Under the pieces are notes generated by a model. The model was given only the letters and a program-made list of their open reading frames with translations, was not told the DNA's origin and ran no database searches. From Dipteris shenzhenensis (lineage: Eukaryota > Polypodiophyta > Polypodiopsida > Gleicheniales): 64,000 nt of DNA. Where the stretch lies: the NCBI GenBank assembly GCA_047967505.1, contig CM106539.1, one strand, 5' to 3'. A program made the position numbers and the translations under genes. The first letter of the stretch is position 1. Each line of letters opens with the position of its first letter. Below, in pieces: positions 1 through 11,476 of this stretch.

Positions 1-233
1 CCTTGTAATATCCCACTGACAATCGTTTCCAATGGAATTTTTTGTTCTTCAATGTCTTTTCTTCGAGCACATTATCCAATAAAGTTGTCTTATAGATTGT
101 AATGTAGCACTTTGACATATGTTCCTCAGACTCATTATCCTGCACATCATGAATATGTAACCTTGATTGTACAAGTAGTTGTAAAATAATGTCGTGTGTC
201 CTGATACAGAGATTTATGTTATGGAGAATTGAT

Positions 234-661
234 GGAAATTGCCATGGGGAGTGAAGGGCATGGTAGTGCTCCTGGACCCTTGCAAGGACAATAGTTTTGG
301 CTTGGACTTGTATCATACATTCAAAGATGTAGTATGTGCCATAAAAGCTGCAGCAGTAGGGTGTGATACACATGGCTCATGAGAGGAAGGCAGGGATGCA
401 TATCAGGAAAGCAATGAACAAGAGGGGAGTGTTGAGGATTGCTCAGAAGGCGAAGAGTTTTTTGCACGAAAATTTTCCTGGAAGCTGCCATGGGGATAGA
501 GAGGCATGGCAGTGTTCCTAGACTTTTGCAAGGACCAAGGATTTGGCTTACACATGATGTGTGAATGTGAGGATGTACTCAATGCCATAAAAGCTGTGGA
601 TGTTGGGTGTGATCCACCATGCACATGAGGAAGGTACGGCTGCATATCAGCCAAACAATGA
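234..661 (+). repeat. Imperfect ~185-bp tandem duplication, two copies
   Basis: The segments 234-419 and 480-661 are diverged copies of one sequence. Shared blocks include GCCATGGGGA near the start, TTGCAAGGAC, GCCATAAAAGCTG and TGCATATCAG near the end. They are separated by about 60 bp. The second copy runs into the open frame of the FCP1-like pseudogene, so this may be a duplicated exon or upstream part of that gene. The frames are broken by stops in the first copy. No function is claimed. Confidence 0.6.
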
Positions 662-1386
662 AGTTGAAGCAATTATTGTGGATTCCCCAAAAATCTCACC
701 AAAGAGAATGAGAGAAGCAAGTGATCAAGATTCCCCACGAGGCACACTTGCAGTTGTGGAAAGGAGACTTGCTCATATTGCGAATGCTGATGAAATTCAG
801 GAGCAGAGTGTGGCGGCACTTGCTTCTCTCAAAAAGACTATTCGCATTGCAGCCCCTAAAGTCCTAGTTCTCGATATGAATGGTTTACTTTTGCTAAGGT
901 ATAGACAAATTCAGGGCATGAAGGAGTGTTGATTTCAAGGTAGCTGCACTTAAATACAAGGTTCACCATGTAAAAAATCAATTCTGCACAAGCCATGCCT
1001 TCACTTACATCATCTGGCCTAATGCGAAGTAGTTTGTTCATTCTTGCTCTAACGAGTTTATTCTATGCTTGTGGTCATCTTGCATGAGAAATAATATTCC
1101 ATGCACACTAGAAGACTACTTTGAGAACTTGTGTCTAAGTATTTGGAGCGATATCCTGTCATAAGAGAATTGCATGGAGGCATTTTTCACACTCACGCAA
1201 GTGCCGGCAAAAGGACCACAACAAGCCAGTCTTCATGAAATGTGTAAAGGACTTGATTGCGGGGCATCCTGAGTGGAGAAAATACAAGGTGTTGCTAGTT
1301 GATGACACCAAGTACAAGAACATGTTGACTTCGTCTTGGTCAATGATTTGTCCGACGTTGCTTGACCCAATGGATGATGAGTAGGA
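600..1386 (+). pseudogene. FCP1/NIF-like HAD phosphatase-domain gene, 5' part, split by a transposon
   Basis: An open stretch from 600 leads to VLVLDMNGLLL (about 861-895), the first HAD motif of plant FCP1/NLI-interacting-factor-like proteins. Downstream, in other frames, come an FVHSCSNEF..LWSS block (about 1032-1075), typical of the FCP1 fold, and VLLVDDTKYKN (about 1289-1321), the second acidic motif. Frame changes and stops separate these blocks, and an in-frame TAG lies just before the break at 1386. The gene continues at 8926 after the CACAA-type element. FCP1 family enzymes dephosphorylate proteins with a DxDx(T/V) nucleophile loop. Here the loop reads D-M-N-G, so the second Asp is replaced and catalysis is doubtful. 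The domain call is fairly sure; exon structure is not. Confidence 0.65.
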
Positions 1387-1404
1387 CACAACAAGACAAA
1401 GCAC

Positions 1405-1660
1405 CCATAGACGCACGCACAGACGCATTTACTAAACTAAATAAAAAACTTACATGCGCGTCTATTTGCACATCTGGAGACCCGCGTCTAATTGCACGTC
1501 TATATATCAGACACACGCGCATATAGATGCGCACTTAGACGCATAAATAGACGTGCTTATGAACGCATTTATAGATGCAAATATAAATGCAAGTCGAATA
1601 GAGAGACGCGTATATAAATGCATTTTTAAACGCACTGATAGACGCGCTTTATTTATTTTT
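1405..1660. repeat. Left subterminal repeats of the CACAA element
   Basis: Short degenerate copies of TAGACGCG/GCGTCTA (variants ATAGATGC, GCGTCTAATT) occur every 10-20 bases in both orientations. In En/Spm-type elements such subterminal motifs are TNPA binding sites; that role is inferred here from position and density. Confidence 0.7.
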
Positions 1661-1968
1661 TGGTTTAATTTTACAGAATGCTGTGTATGTTGTGTATGCT
1701 ATATAGTTACAAGAATCCCATATTCACATTGTGTAATTCAATTCTTACAGCCAACCGCATTTTAATTACAATTCCAAATAAAACATTACAACTCCAAAAC
1801 GCAATAAAATTGAAAGCTCAAAAAGTGCTTATATATACATATAGCATGAAGCTAAGCCATGTTATGTGGCTTCAAGTACAAAAAATAAGAGGAGTGTATA
1901 TATGAGAGGCACAAAGCCAAGCCAGTGGCTTTAAGTACAAAAAAGAGTAGCTAGCACTACTTGTACGA

Positions 1969-3384
1969 CTAATCTATGTTCTCCAGATCCTCGCTCCCTT
2001 CCACGCTCCCTTCTATGCCTCCTTCCTCCTCTTCCTCATCGTCTTGTGCATGGGCCTGTAAACAAGGGATAACATATATCAATGTATGAAAAATCAAATC
2101 TTTATTTATAATTTTGGCATTATTTAATTACTTTCAAATACCTGGGGGGCCGCTCCAGTAGCCCGGGTATACTGCTCCTTAGTAATCAACCCGTCATCAT
2201 AGAAGTGCCTCCATGTATCTCCTCTGCGATGGTGGTGCTGGTAGGCTATCTCCACAGGAGTACGGTATCTACCCATGATCTCAAGCTACATGATGACACA
2301 CTTTGCGGAGGGATTAGTACAAAGAAACAACCTCCTAATAAACTACATAAGCGATATAATTTGAGATCGATACTTACAAATTGGGCCTCCCATGATTCAA
2401 CACCCCCTCCTCCAAAATGCGCGCTTCCATATTCCTCCATCTGGATCCTCCGTGCCTCCACATGCTGCAGACTGGGGTCCTCCCTCGCTGACTTCATTGC
2501 CTTCTTCCACTCACGCTTGTGAGTGGTGTGGGGCGGGCCCCTTGGTGGTTGACCTACCTCAAGCTTGGCAAGCTCCGCTAGTGCCTACCTCTTAAGCGAA
2601 GATCTTTTATTGCCAAGTATCGTAACAATCTTTGACTTGGCCCATTTATTTGTGAACTGGCGATTGGGGGGGTTAGGATACCTAGAGCGAACAGTAGCGA
2701 GGGTCTCATCAGCCAACCTCTTTGGGTGGTGTTTGTAGTGGATAAAGCAATCTCTATAATTGTTAGCAATTACAGAGCGCATGAAGGCCACATGTGATGT
2801 CATAATAAATCGTATCATCACCCTGAGGCACGTCTAAATCATTTGAATCATCATCCTCCCCACCGCCACATGGCCCAAAGCACTGTGCCATGCATCCCCC
2901 ACCGCTCTCCCTGCTACTACGCCTGCTACCCTATCATGTCGATCTCGTACGCTGGCCACTCGTAGCTGGAGACTGCACGAGACTATGTTGACCACTCATG
3001 AATAGCTAGAGAACCGAGTCTCGACAGCACAGGAGTACGTCGACAACTCTGCGAGACAGAAGGACCTCCTGATGGCATGGGGGAAGGGGCATAAGATGGG
3101 ATGGCAGAAGGGACATAAGACGGCATGGGGAAAGGGACATAAGACGGTATGGGAAAAGGGGCATAAGAAGGGGCATAAGACAGCTGTGCTGACTCCGCTG
3201 GGGTGATCTCAGGCGGTGTGGGGTGGCTTGGAGTCTGTAGTGCCGACTCCTGGGGAGTGTTTAGAGTACCCATCATATACCCCTATAACTCCGCAGGACT
3301 AGGAGGGTGCCCTGAAAGGTTATATAAGTCCTTTCAAATAGATTCTCGGGGATCAGGTGAGCTGGAAGCACTTCCTGGCCACAT
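1969..3384 (-). pseudogene. TNPA-like (Transposase_24 / Ptta-En-Spm type) gene, decayed
   Basis: Minus-strand gene with visible exons. The Met at 3384 opens a Pro/Ser-rich N-terminus with tandem SYVPFPMP-like octapeptides (around 3060-3180), but two in-frame stops lie between 3384 and 3276. The middle exon carries RYPNPPN and KRSSLKR, then REWKKA, and SAHFGGGG near its end at 2378 (donor GTAAGT); this is the same order as the intact homologue at 51087-52686. Exon 3 is 2142-2285, and exon 4 (1969-2055) is an acidic Glu-rich tail ending in a stop. A frameshift is needed near 2770-2790. TNPA-type proteins bind subterminal repeats and help synapse the ends. The family match rests on motif order, not on a database search. 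Confidence 0.65.
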
Positions 3385-3449
3385 GTTGAACTGGAAAAAA
3401 GGAAAAAAATCTATTACTGATGAGCTGAGAAGAAAGGGGAAGGGAAGAG

Positions 3450-4185
3450 AGGCTTACTATCAGAGCGCATCTATAGACGCGTCTGATTTGCACATCTAAC
3501 AGAGCATCTAACAGAGCGTCTAATAGAGCGTTTAACAGAGCGTCTAATAGAGCGTCTAATAGAGCGTCTATCGACGCGTCTGTCTGTGTCTACAAATAGG
3601 CTAGACGCGCATTTAGACATGCCTATAGATGCGCTTTTAGATGCGCTTTGAGACATGCCTATAGACGCACTCTGACAGACGGGATTCCTAAAAAGTAGAA
3701 AAGGACATTGTGCCCGACACACAAACGTGACACTGATACATAGATCATGTGCTTCTTGGATACGAGAAAGCACAAATTTAAAGAGAGCAAACTTCCAAAC
3801 AAGATTAACTACAAAAAGACTTACTTGGATAGAGGTATGGAAGGTTCATCTTTCTTTTTCAAAGTTGCTTCTCCTCCTTGTTCGTCCTCCTCTCCTTTAA
3901 GCTTAGAAGTAAGTGTGGGTGTCTTTCTCTTAAGTGTAAGCTTGGAAGTAAGTATGGGAGCCTTCCTCTTAAGCGTTGAAACTATGGATCTGCTAATAAG
4001 GAAGGAAGCAAGCCGCGCGAAGTATAAGTAATGTGAAGAAAAGCAAAGCGAGCGGCACGCTAAAAATTAGGTTTAAAAGCCACGTCTAATAGCGCATCTA
4101 TAGGCGCGTCTAAATACACAGAGTAGATGCGCTTTTAGACGCGATTTTAGATGCGCTTTTAGACGCGCCTTTAGACATGCCACAG
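3450..4185. repeat. Subterminal-type motif clusters between the two divergent genes
   Basis: Two blocks (about 3450-3690 and 4081-4185) contain the same TAGACGCG/GAGCGTCTAA motifs found at the element ends, including a run of GAGCGTCTAA repeats at 3500-3580. They sit between the TNPA-like gene start (3384) and the transposase start (4241), where a shared promoter would be expected. The 3690-4080 interval between the blocks has no gene I can support and may be leader. Autoregulation is inference. Confidence 0.6.
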
Positions 4186-4240
4186 AGTTTAAATTAAACA
4201 TTTGAAGAAGAGAAAATTTGGTGGGTTGTTTGTTTGTAGG

Positions 4241-7200
4241 ATGTCATCATCTTCAACAAGTAGCTCCAGTGAGGATGAATCACTCTGTATCCACCATCGC
4301 GAAATGTGGTTGGAGCAAAAAATCAAATGTTTGTGTGATCGATGTCGAGGAAACATGTATCGTGCACGTAGGATTACACTCAATCATATCTCAAAGTATG
4401 GAGAATGGGATGTGACCGTAACAGGGTAAGGGTTTGTAAGTTAAGGTTGATTGAGATACCTATGGGTGTTCATATGTTTGAGTTATGATCCCGTTTTAAT
4501 TTGATACAGGATGCAGTGCCACACCCGCATATGTTACCCTATGCTCGCCGTGAGGAGGCAAAGCATCGGCGATATGAGGTGGGATCTTCAGGAGGGACCG
4601 TTACGGATGCATGGAGTGATGGTGATAGTAGCCCTCCGCCATTACCTCATGAAGCCGTCGAGGAGGAGGTGTTTGATGATATGGTGCGGGATTTATATGT
4701 CCATCAAGGGGGGGATAATAGCATGGAGCAGGATGATCTTTTTACTGCAGCATCGACTCCACTGTTTGAGGGGTGCACATTCTTTGTTCTACGTGCCTCC
4801 CTTGAGTTACTAAACTTGTAAACCATCTATGGATGGAGTAATGCAAGTTTGAATGTATTACTCAAGTAAGCTTTAAAGTCGATTTTGCAAACATGGTGAA
4901 TTATGCTAGTGGGTCAATTACTCGAATGCTTTTCCTCATTTATGGTCTTCACATGTAGGCTATTGTGTAAAATGCCTACAAGGGAGAATAAACTACCGAC
5001 CTCAAGAGATATGGCAAGGCAACATGTGACCTCTCTTGGAGGATTAGATTACAAGCGCATCCATGCATGTGTCAATGATTGCGTTTTGTTTCGTGGACTA
5101 CATAAGGATGCAAGAGAGTGTCCTACTTGTGGAGAGGCAAGATATAGAGCAGATCTCAAAACCTTGGACGTGCCTCGTAAGGTATTGCGACATTTTCCCA
5201 TAATCCCTCGCATCCAACATATGTTCAAGTGCAAATCTATTGTAGAGCTCATGTCATGGCATTCCTCCCATCGATCAACCGATGGCAAGTGGAGAACTCC
5301 CACGGACTCTCCTGCGTGGAAGCATATTGAAGACACATGGCCAAGCTTCAAGGAAGAACCTAGGAGCTTGAGACTTGGATTGGGTATGGACGGTGGGAAC
5401 CCATTTGGTCTCAAAAGCACGTCTTACAGTGTATGGCCAGTGGTATTGGTGAATTACAATCTTCCACCCTCTATGGCTATTAAGAAAGGACATGTTATGC
5501 TGTCCCTTCTAATTCCAGGGAAACATAAAGTCAAAAACCCTGATGTTTATTTGGAGCCTTTGATTGATGAGCTAGAGATACTTTGGAGAGGTATCAAGGT
5601 GCATGATGTGAGCAGGCCTCCCTCATCACGAGACTTCAACTACAAAGCAGTCTTGATGTGGACGATGCATGACTTCCCAGGCTATGGCCAGTGTTTAGGT
5701 AAGCATTGCATTTTTAATTATGAATAGGCAAAGGATGTGGCACCCTAAATCCACCTTCCACTCTTAATTGCATCTATTGTTTAGGTCTCACTACATCCGG
5801 TTACCATGCACGTCCTGTTTGTGGTCCTTCGCTAGTTGCCTCACGGGCAGATGCATTGAATAAGGTCATCTATGAGAATCACCATCGATTTCTCCTCAGG
5901 GGGGTCACTATGTATAAACCCTCTATATCACGTGCGTTCAAGGCCTATATTTAAAATCCCTTATCTGTAAATTTTTTCATTAATAAAATGTACCCCTTTT
6001 CTATACAAATATGTAAATTTTTTCCAAAACTATTTTAAATAGTCCCTTATGTATATTTATTTCTGTAAATTTTAGAAATAAAAAATATCCTTCTGTTGAA
6101 CTCACGTGATAGGGTTACATATGATGAGTGACCCCCCCGAGGATTTCTCCCACCTGATCATCCTAGATATGTTGCCCCTTGGAATGAAGTCCTCCCACAA
6201 TCACTCACCGTGGGAGATTGGATGAGAATTTGGGAGGTTCCACGACTCCTCCACCACTTGGCATGACCCGGTAAGGGTTTGTAACTATTGGCTGCAAGTA
6301 AAGATTGGCTATATTGGCTGAAAGTAAAGATTGCACACTAACACTTTATTTTGTTTAGATACTCCATCTTTTATCGTTTACCATATTGGTCCCACCTCAA
6401 GATCAATCACCTGCTTGATCCCATGCATATCTTCAAGAATGTGGCATCTACCATTTGGGAGCATTTGAATGGGGACACGAGATTCGATAGGCATAAGGGA
6501 GGATCTACATACCACAGGGAGGATGCATGAAGCTTGGCCTCAAGAGAGACCAAATGGGCTTGTTTTTTTACCTCGTGCATCGTGGATGTTATCAAAGCTA
6601 AAGATGGTGACGGTGAAGCGTGCTATTACTACAATTCGTACTCCCACTAGATGCATGAGGTGTTTGAAGGGAGCCTTTACAAAGAGCAAGAAAAGAGATG
6701 TAGAGCAATTATATGGCTTGAAATCTCATGATTGGCACAAGATGCTCCAAGTAAGTATTTTATGTGCATAATATCTTTTTCCTTTCAAATTTGTGAGTGA
6801 ATAGCTATAAGCAACTAATCAACCACCTCCTCGCGGGTTCAGTTCATACTACCTACTAGCATTTCACGTAGTGCATCGAAGGACGTGAAAGATTGTATTT
6901 ACAAGATGGGCGAGCTTGTGAGGTATGTGAGCTCAAAGGAAATAGATCCTACCACGCTTGAGAATGCTCGAGTTATGTCAGTGGAGGCGGTTTGTTTAGT
7001 GGAGGAGACATTTCCATGTTCTATTCTCACAAGCCAACTACATCTCATAGTGCATTTGGTGGATGAGATTGCTATATGCAATACTATACATGCACGATGG
7101 TTGTTCTTTTTGGAGCGCTTCATGAAGACCTTGAAGGGCTTCATGAGACAAAATGCAAGACTCGAAGGTAGCATGGCCGAGGGTTGGTTGGTACAAGAGT

Positions 7201-8470
7201 CACTTGTATATATTTTTGAGTTTCTTGTTGATGTGGATAGCTCTCTCCCACGACTATGGAGAGATGATGAAGACCTAAGGATGACCTCTATTGTGCCTCA
7301 AGGGAAAGGACACAACAAAGTAATAGACATGGAGTTGCATAATAGTATCAATCTCTTTTGCGTGCTTAATAGTGATGTGATGAAAATATGGGTGACAAGA
7401 TACGAGGATGCAAAGGCAAGAAGACAAGAAGAAAGGGCCCTCTTTCGTACACACCACGGATCTCGTGTGCCATACCCTCAGTATCTAAGAGCACTTCCAA
7501 AGGATATTCATGTGGATTGGCTACTTGATGAAATGGAGAAAGCAAAGAAAGACGAGGGGATGCATATCACAATGGAAGAATGGGAGTATGCTAGGGGATG
7601 CATGAGCAAGGTCGGTATATAGAATGTTATGCATAGTTAGGAGCTTTCAATAATTTAGATTGCTTATTTAATTGATTTTTTCTTGGTGTAGTGCACTATG
7701 TTCAATGCTATATGGTGTGCGGGCAAGCATTTTCGAACACAAAGGATTGATGATAAGAGAAACACACAAGATTGTGGCATCATTGCTAGCTTTGAGGGAG
7801 CCAATGGAGCCATGGATGATTATTGTGGCATAATCCAAGATATTATTATGCTTGACTTTTGACGCTTCTTTGTGTATGTTTTGGATGTAAAGTGGTTTAA
7901 GGATGTGGTGGAAAGAGGCCCTAATGCAACAATCAAACGCCATGCAAGTGGCTTTGTAACTATTGACTCCACAAAGTTTTGGCAAAGTAGGAAGGACACA
8001 CTAGTACTACCGCAACAATGTGAACATGTACTGTGCACACATATAAAAATACTTGCTTTTAAATATTTGATGCAAGAAAAGTAACATGATTGTATTTGTG
8101 TTTGAATTAGCTTGTCTATCAACCAATGGTGGATAATAATAGATGGTGGCATGTCATACCTATTATACCACGTTCCAAAGTGATGTATAGTACATTTACT
8201 AATATGGAGCCTATGGAGGATGATCATGGCCATGGACGTGATGATGACCATGATATGAGAGAGGAGGATGATCATGAGATAGGAGATATAGATATTGAGG
8301 CCATTACCTGTGAGGACGAGCCTACCATTCGAGATGCTGATTTCGATGAGCACATGAGTGGCACAAGTAGTAGTGGGTTGAATGTATTTGTAGATCTAAA
8401 CACTTGTTTGGATTTTGAAGTAGATAGTTTGGCAAGGGTTGATCTCATTGAGGATGAGATTGAACCATAG
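4241..8470 (+). pseudogene. TNP2-type CACTA transposase, multi-exon, disrupted
   Basis: Exons that can be placed: 4241-4425 (Ser-rich start, then the CLCDRCRGN zinc-binding transposase-associated motif), 4510-4865, 4959-5698 (NDCVLF, CPTCGEARY, LGMDGGNPFG, MWTMHDFPGYGQC), 5785-6273, 6359-6763, about 6842-7614 (DUF4218-like FLERFMKTLKGFMRQ, GSMAEGWLVQESL), about 7692-8025 (DUF4216-like YCGIIQDI, DVKWFKD) and a last acidic exon to 8470. Candidate catalytic Asp residues are in MDGGNPFG and LLDPMHIFKNV. Lesions are a TAA at 4819, frameshifts near 6230 and 6485, a TGA at about 7860, and a MITE in exon 4. The enzyme would cut and paste CACTA ends in the nucleus; this copy cannot. The protein otherwise aligns motif by motif with the copies at 41909-45975. 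Confidence 0.8.
5896..6141. mobile_element. MITE (Mutator-like) inside a transposase exon
   Basis: An AT-rich 246-bp insert with inverted ends: left GGGGGGTCACT..ATCACGTG (5898-5932) and right CACGTGAT..AGTGACCCCCC (about 6105-6137). GATTTCTCC occurs on both sides (5887-5895 and 6142-6150), a 9-bp target duplication as made by Mutator-like elements. Deleting the insert and one TSD rejoins the transposase frame (..HHRFLPPDHPRY..). It has no coding capacity. A hAT origin is less likely because an 8-bp TSD does not fit. Confidence 0.75.
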
Positions 8471-8639
8471 CCCCATAATTGATATTTGTAAAACTATTTT
8501 ACATATTGTCTCATTCTCCTCATCTCACTTAATTCTTGTATATGTGGGCTTGCAAAAAATTATGTGCTTTGGTAATCATGGGCAATGTTTGGAAAGCAAT
8601 GATGTACACCAAAATCTCACTTTTTGTATTCTCTGATTT

Positions 8640-8905
8640 GTGTCTATCTATGCATCTAAATGCGCATCTGATTCTTAGTGTAAACGCGCAAATAAACGCG
8701 CTAATACACGTGCAAATAGACGCGCTAATAAACGCGATGTTAGACGGGCCCGTATTTTCTCAGGTTAGATGCGCACATAGACGCAGTAATTTACGTGCAA
8801 ATAGACGAGCTTTTAGACACGCATTTAGATGCACCCATAATTCCTCTACTAAAGCAATGCCTATAGACGTGCCCGCTATTTTGCGCGTCTACCAAGCGCA
8901 TCTAT
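8640..8905. repeat. Right subterminal repeats of the CACAA element
   Basis: Dense AAATAGACGCG, AATAAACGCG and TTAGACACGC variants lie between the transposase stop (8470) and the right end (8925). They mirror the left cluster at 1405-1660. Confidence 0.7.
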
Positions 8906-8925
8906 AGTTGCTTTGTGTTGTTGTG

Positions 8926-9116
8926 GGACCCTTTCTTCCTCACCAATGCTCTATTGCCATGGCTGCTTAAATGGAAAGAAGTAGAATATCCAAGAGCATA
9001 TGTGCAGCAAAATATGCTATGTAATGAAAAGGATATGGAGTCCATGTATGTAATGAAGCATTGGCAGGACTTGGAGTCATGTCGTAATGTAACAAAAAAG
9101 CTTGCAATCTGTTGAT
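8926..9116 (+). pseudogene. FCP1/HAD-like gene, 3' part after the transposon
   Basis: The frame resumes with LTNALLPWLLKWKEVEYP and stops at 9114-9116. This matches the RLLPYLLDLSNARETVP block in the FCP1-like copies at 25.2 kb and 36.9 kb, which also follows VDDT by a short gap. It is therefore the C-terminal half of the gene started at 600-1386. Confidence 0.6.
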
Positions 9117-9149
9117 ACATTTTGTAATTGCTCTTTGATATGCCCTTTT

Positions 9150-9972
9150 AGGGACTATGTGATCCAAGGCAACACTTATACATAAATAAATGGTTCTCTT
9201 TTAGTATTCTATCAACATGTGGTATTTAATATTCTCTTGAAGAAAGTGTGTGTTGCATGGTTATGCACAACTGATTGAAAGATTGAGAATTCTAGAATCT
9301 AAGTATTGTTTGTGTACATGCTTTTTTGGGAAGGGGTTTGAGTTAGTCAATTAGTTAATTAGTTAGTAGATATCATCATAACAGAGAGCTAAATTAATGC
9401 ACCAGGTGGTTGCTAGTGGTCTAGTTGTAGGTAGCTACCATCATAACAGTGACCATAATTTTTGTAGGTGGTAGCTACCACCACAACAAAGAGCATAATG
9501 TTTGCCAGGTGGTAACTACCAACATAATAGGTGGTAGCTACCACCACACATAATTTTGATACAATCTAGGGAATATGCGATCCAAGGCAATGTATTTCAC
9601 TTATACATGAATAAATGGTGCTCTTTGAGTATTCTATCGACATGTGGTATTTAATATTCTCTTGAAGAAAGTTTGTGTTGGATGGTGATGCACAACTGAT
9701 TGAAAGATTAGAATCTTAGGATTGCTTGTGTACATGCCTTTTTTGGAAGGAGTTTGAGTTAATCAATCAGTTAATTAGCTAGTAGATACCATCATAACAG
9801 AGAGCCGAATTTATCCCAGGTGGTTGCTAGAGATTGAGTTGTAGGTAGCTACCATCATAATAGTGAACATAATTTTTGCCAAGTGGTAGCTACCACCACA
9901 ACAGAGAGCATAATGTTTGCCAAGTGGTAACTACCAACATAACAGGTGGTAGCTACCACCACACATAATTTT
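9150..9972. repeat. ~410-bp tandem duplication with repeated 14-bp palindrome
   Basis: 9150-9567 and 9568-9972 are diverged copies; both begin AGGGA.TATG.GATCCAAGGCAA and end ACCACCACACATAATTTT. Each contains two perfect palindromes GTGGTAGCTACCAC (9468-9481, 9531-9544; 9883-9896, 9946-9959) plus an imperfect third and a GTGGTAACTACCAAC variant. The unit follows the FCP1-like stop, so it may be 3' UTR or a foldback-type repeat. No coding frame is seen. Confidence 0.75.
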
Positions 9973-10440
9973 ACCTAGGAGGTCAAGCCATAAAGTAGCC
10001 CATAGCTAGCATCATGGGAGAGATCACCTACTCTAGAGGAAATTGATAGCAACCACATACAATGACATTGCTCACAATATTAACCCTCTTCTTTGATGCT
10101 AGGCTAGCATGAGGCACCTTGACTCTATGCACCTAAATGTGGATGCCTAGTCATCACAAATGTGTAAACCTATTCTACATTAAGTGCCCCATTTTCAAGT
10201 ATTGCTAATGAGATCAAAGTCATGAAAAGAACCAATGAAAACAGAGAACAAAATGCACTTCATTTAATGGAAGTTATGAAGAAAGTAAGCGGTAGCCTAT
10301 ACTTGTTCCTATTTCTAATCTCTGCTAACTTCTTAGATTATGTGATAGCATTGTATTACATGATGCTTGTTCTACATAATCAAATGGAATGTTGTTATAG
10401 ACAACTTCATACACTCTAGAGGACAATACATATGTTCTCA
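9973..10440. other. Intergenic, no feature recognised
   Basis: Unique-looking AT-rich sequence. No open frame with recognisable composition, no terminal repeat and no RNA gene was seen. Confidence 0.5.
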
Positions 10441-10450
10441 CACATCCTTC

Positions 10451-11476
10451 TCACTTGATAGCTCTAACAAGGTGGGACTCAATGAAGACTTCAGGCTCCA
10501 ACCTTAAAAGCTTGTACTCGTATGGATTTCCTTGAGTTTGCTTGTACCAAAATCCCCTAACCACAAATGAACCTTGACCACAAACATTCCCCCATGCATC
10601 TTTAAGTGGAACAGTTGTCTTTTCCTTCCCTTGTGTGCATTTTAGAATATAGAAATCCACAAGCTCATCATTGTCATGAGGAGCTATAACAACAAAATTA
10701 TCACCAACACAAAGTGCATTACTCAAGGCATCATGGTGTCCATCAAATGCTGGATCATCAGTTTCGTCCTCATCTTCAATGATATTCTCTGAGGGTTGTA
10801 GGGTAACATAATCACAAAAGGGCACGTGTGATGTATTGGAACACCTCCTCCATTTTTCCTACATGCAAGCACTACAAAAACATAAAAATTGCCTGCACCT
10901 TAAAGCTATTCCATTTGTTAAAGAATAGCTCAACACAGAATGCAACTCATGTGAATTAGGCACAACTTTACAATCCCAATTCTTGCTTTTGTTCACATCA
11001 CCTTCCTTGATTTTTCAAAACACTTGGGTAATGGAGCAAGCCTTTTAGGAGTATGTGGCATTAGCCCCTTCAAACAATGTCTCTCTTAGAAATAACACCA
11101 CTTCCTTTGCACATTGGATCTTTGCACCATTTGCTTTAGCTGCTCATGATTGAGATGCCTTTTAAGAACAGCCCCTGCACCATGTGTTCACCCTTTCCAT
11201 GTCCTGAACCAAAAAAATTATGTGTCATTTTCATTCCTGTCATTGTGCCATATCGAGAAACGAAGTAAAAAGGCCTCTGCTTTGAATTGTGAGGCTATCC
11301 CATCTGACCACACCCAATGTTCATTGACCTGAATGCCTTGATCTTTCATCCATTTATAATGGAGCATAAAGCAATGCTGAACAAAATGAGTGTCATGCAT
11401 CCTATCATCGGATATATAAAAGTGATAGTGTTTATGAACGATGCCTACAATATGCACAAACACAATTTGGACAAAA
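10451..11476 (-). pseudogene. Unfamiliar transposase-like gene (HWVWSDG..SQFK family), decayed
   Basis: Reading on the minus strand: HYHFYISDD then TxFVQHC and YKWMKDQGI, followed by HWVWSDGIASQFK (about 11290-11330). After a frameshift come GAGAVLKRHL and EQLK (about 11120-11170). The last block (10451-10825) is open: an acidic stretch, GDNFVV, DFYILKC, WGNV, then a C-terminal HLVRAIK. The SDG and (D)GAGA motifs with an intervening aromatic/basic run look like an RNase-H-fold transposase, and the last block like a small beta-rich reader domain. I recall similar proteins in plant genomes but cannot name the family. A related C-terminal block is at 34780-35287. Several stops make this a relic. 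Confidence 0.5.

Larger units (their letters stand above)
1387..8925 (+). mobile_element. CACTA-superfamily DNA transposon with CACAA termini, 7.5 kb
   Basis: The left end reads CACAACAAGACAAAGC and the right end, reverse complemented, CACAACAACACAAAGC: 15 of 16 bases match. The 3-bp target duplication is GGA (1384-1386 and 8926-8928), the size expected for CACTA elements. Removing the element and one TSD rejoins the FCP1-like frame. Inside are a minus-strand TNPA-like gene (1969-3384) and a plus-strand TNP2-type transposase (4241-8470), arranged divergently, with TAGACGCG-like repeats at both ends and between the genes. Both genes carry stops or frameshifts, so this copy is not autonomous. 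It is a different family from the GTCGCTATATAGCGAC elements downstream, though the architecture is the same. Confidence 0.85.

Noticed and set aside
899-939. Intron after VLDMNGLLL in the FCP1-like pseudogene
   Set aside because: GT and AG are present but 41 bp is too short for a plant intron; a frameshift in a decayed gene is simpler.
10222-10419. 65-codon plus-strand frame
   Set aside because: Hydrophobic composition typical of chance AT-rich frames; no start context or homologous copy in the window.
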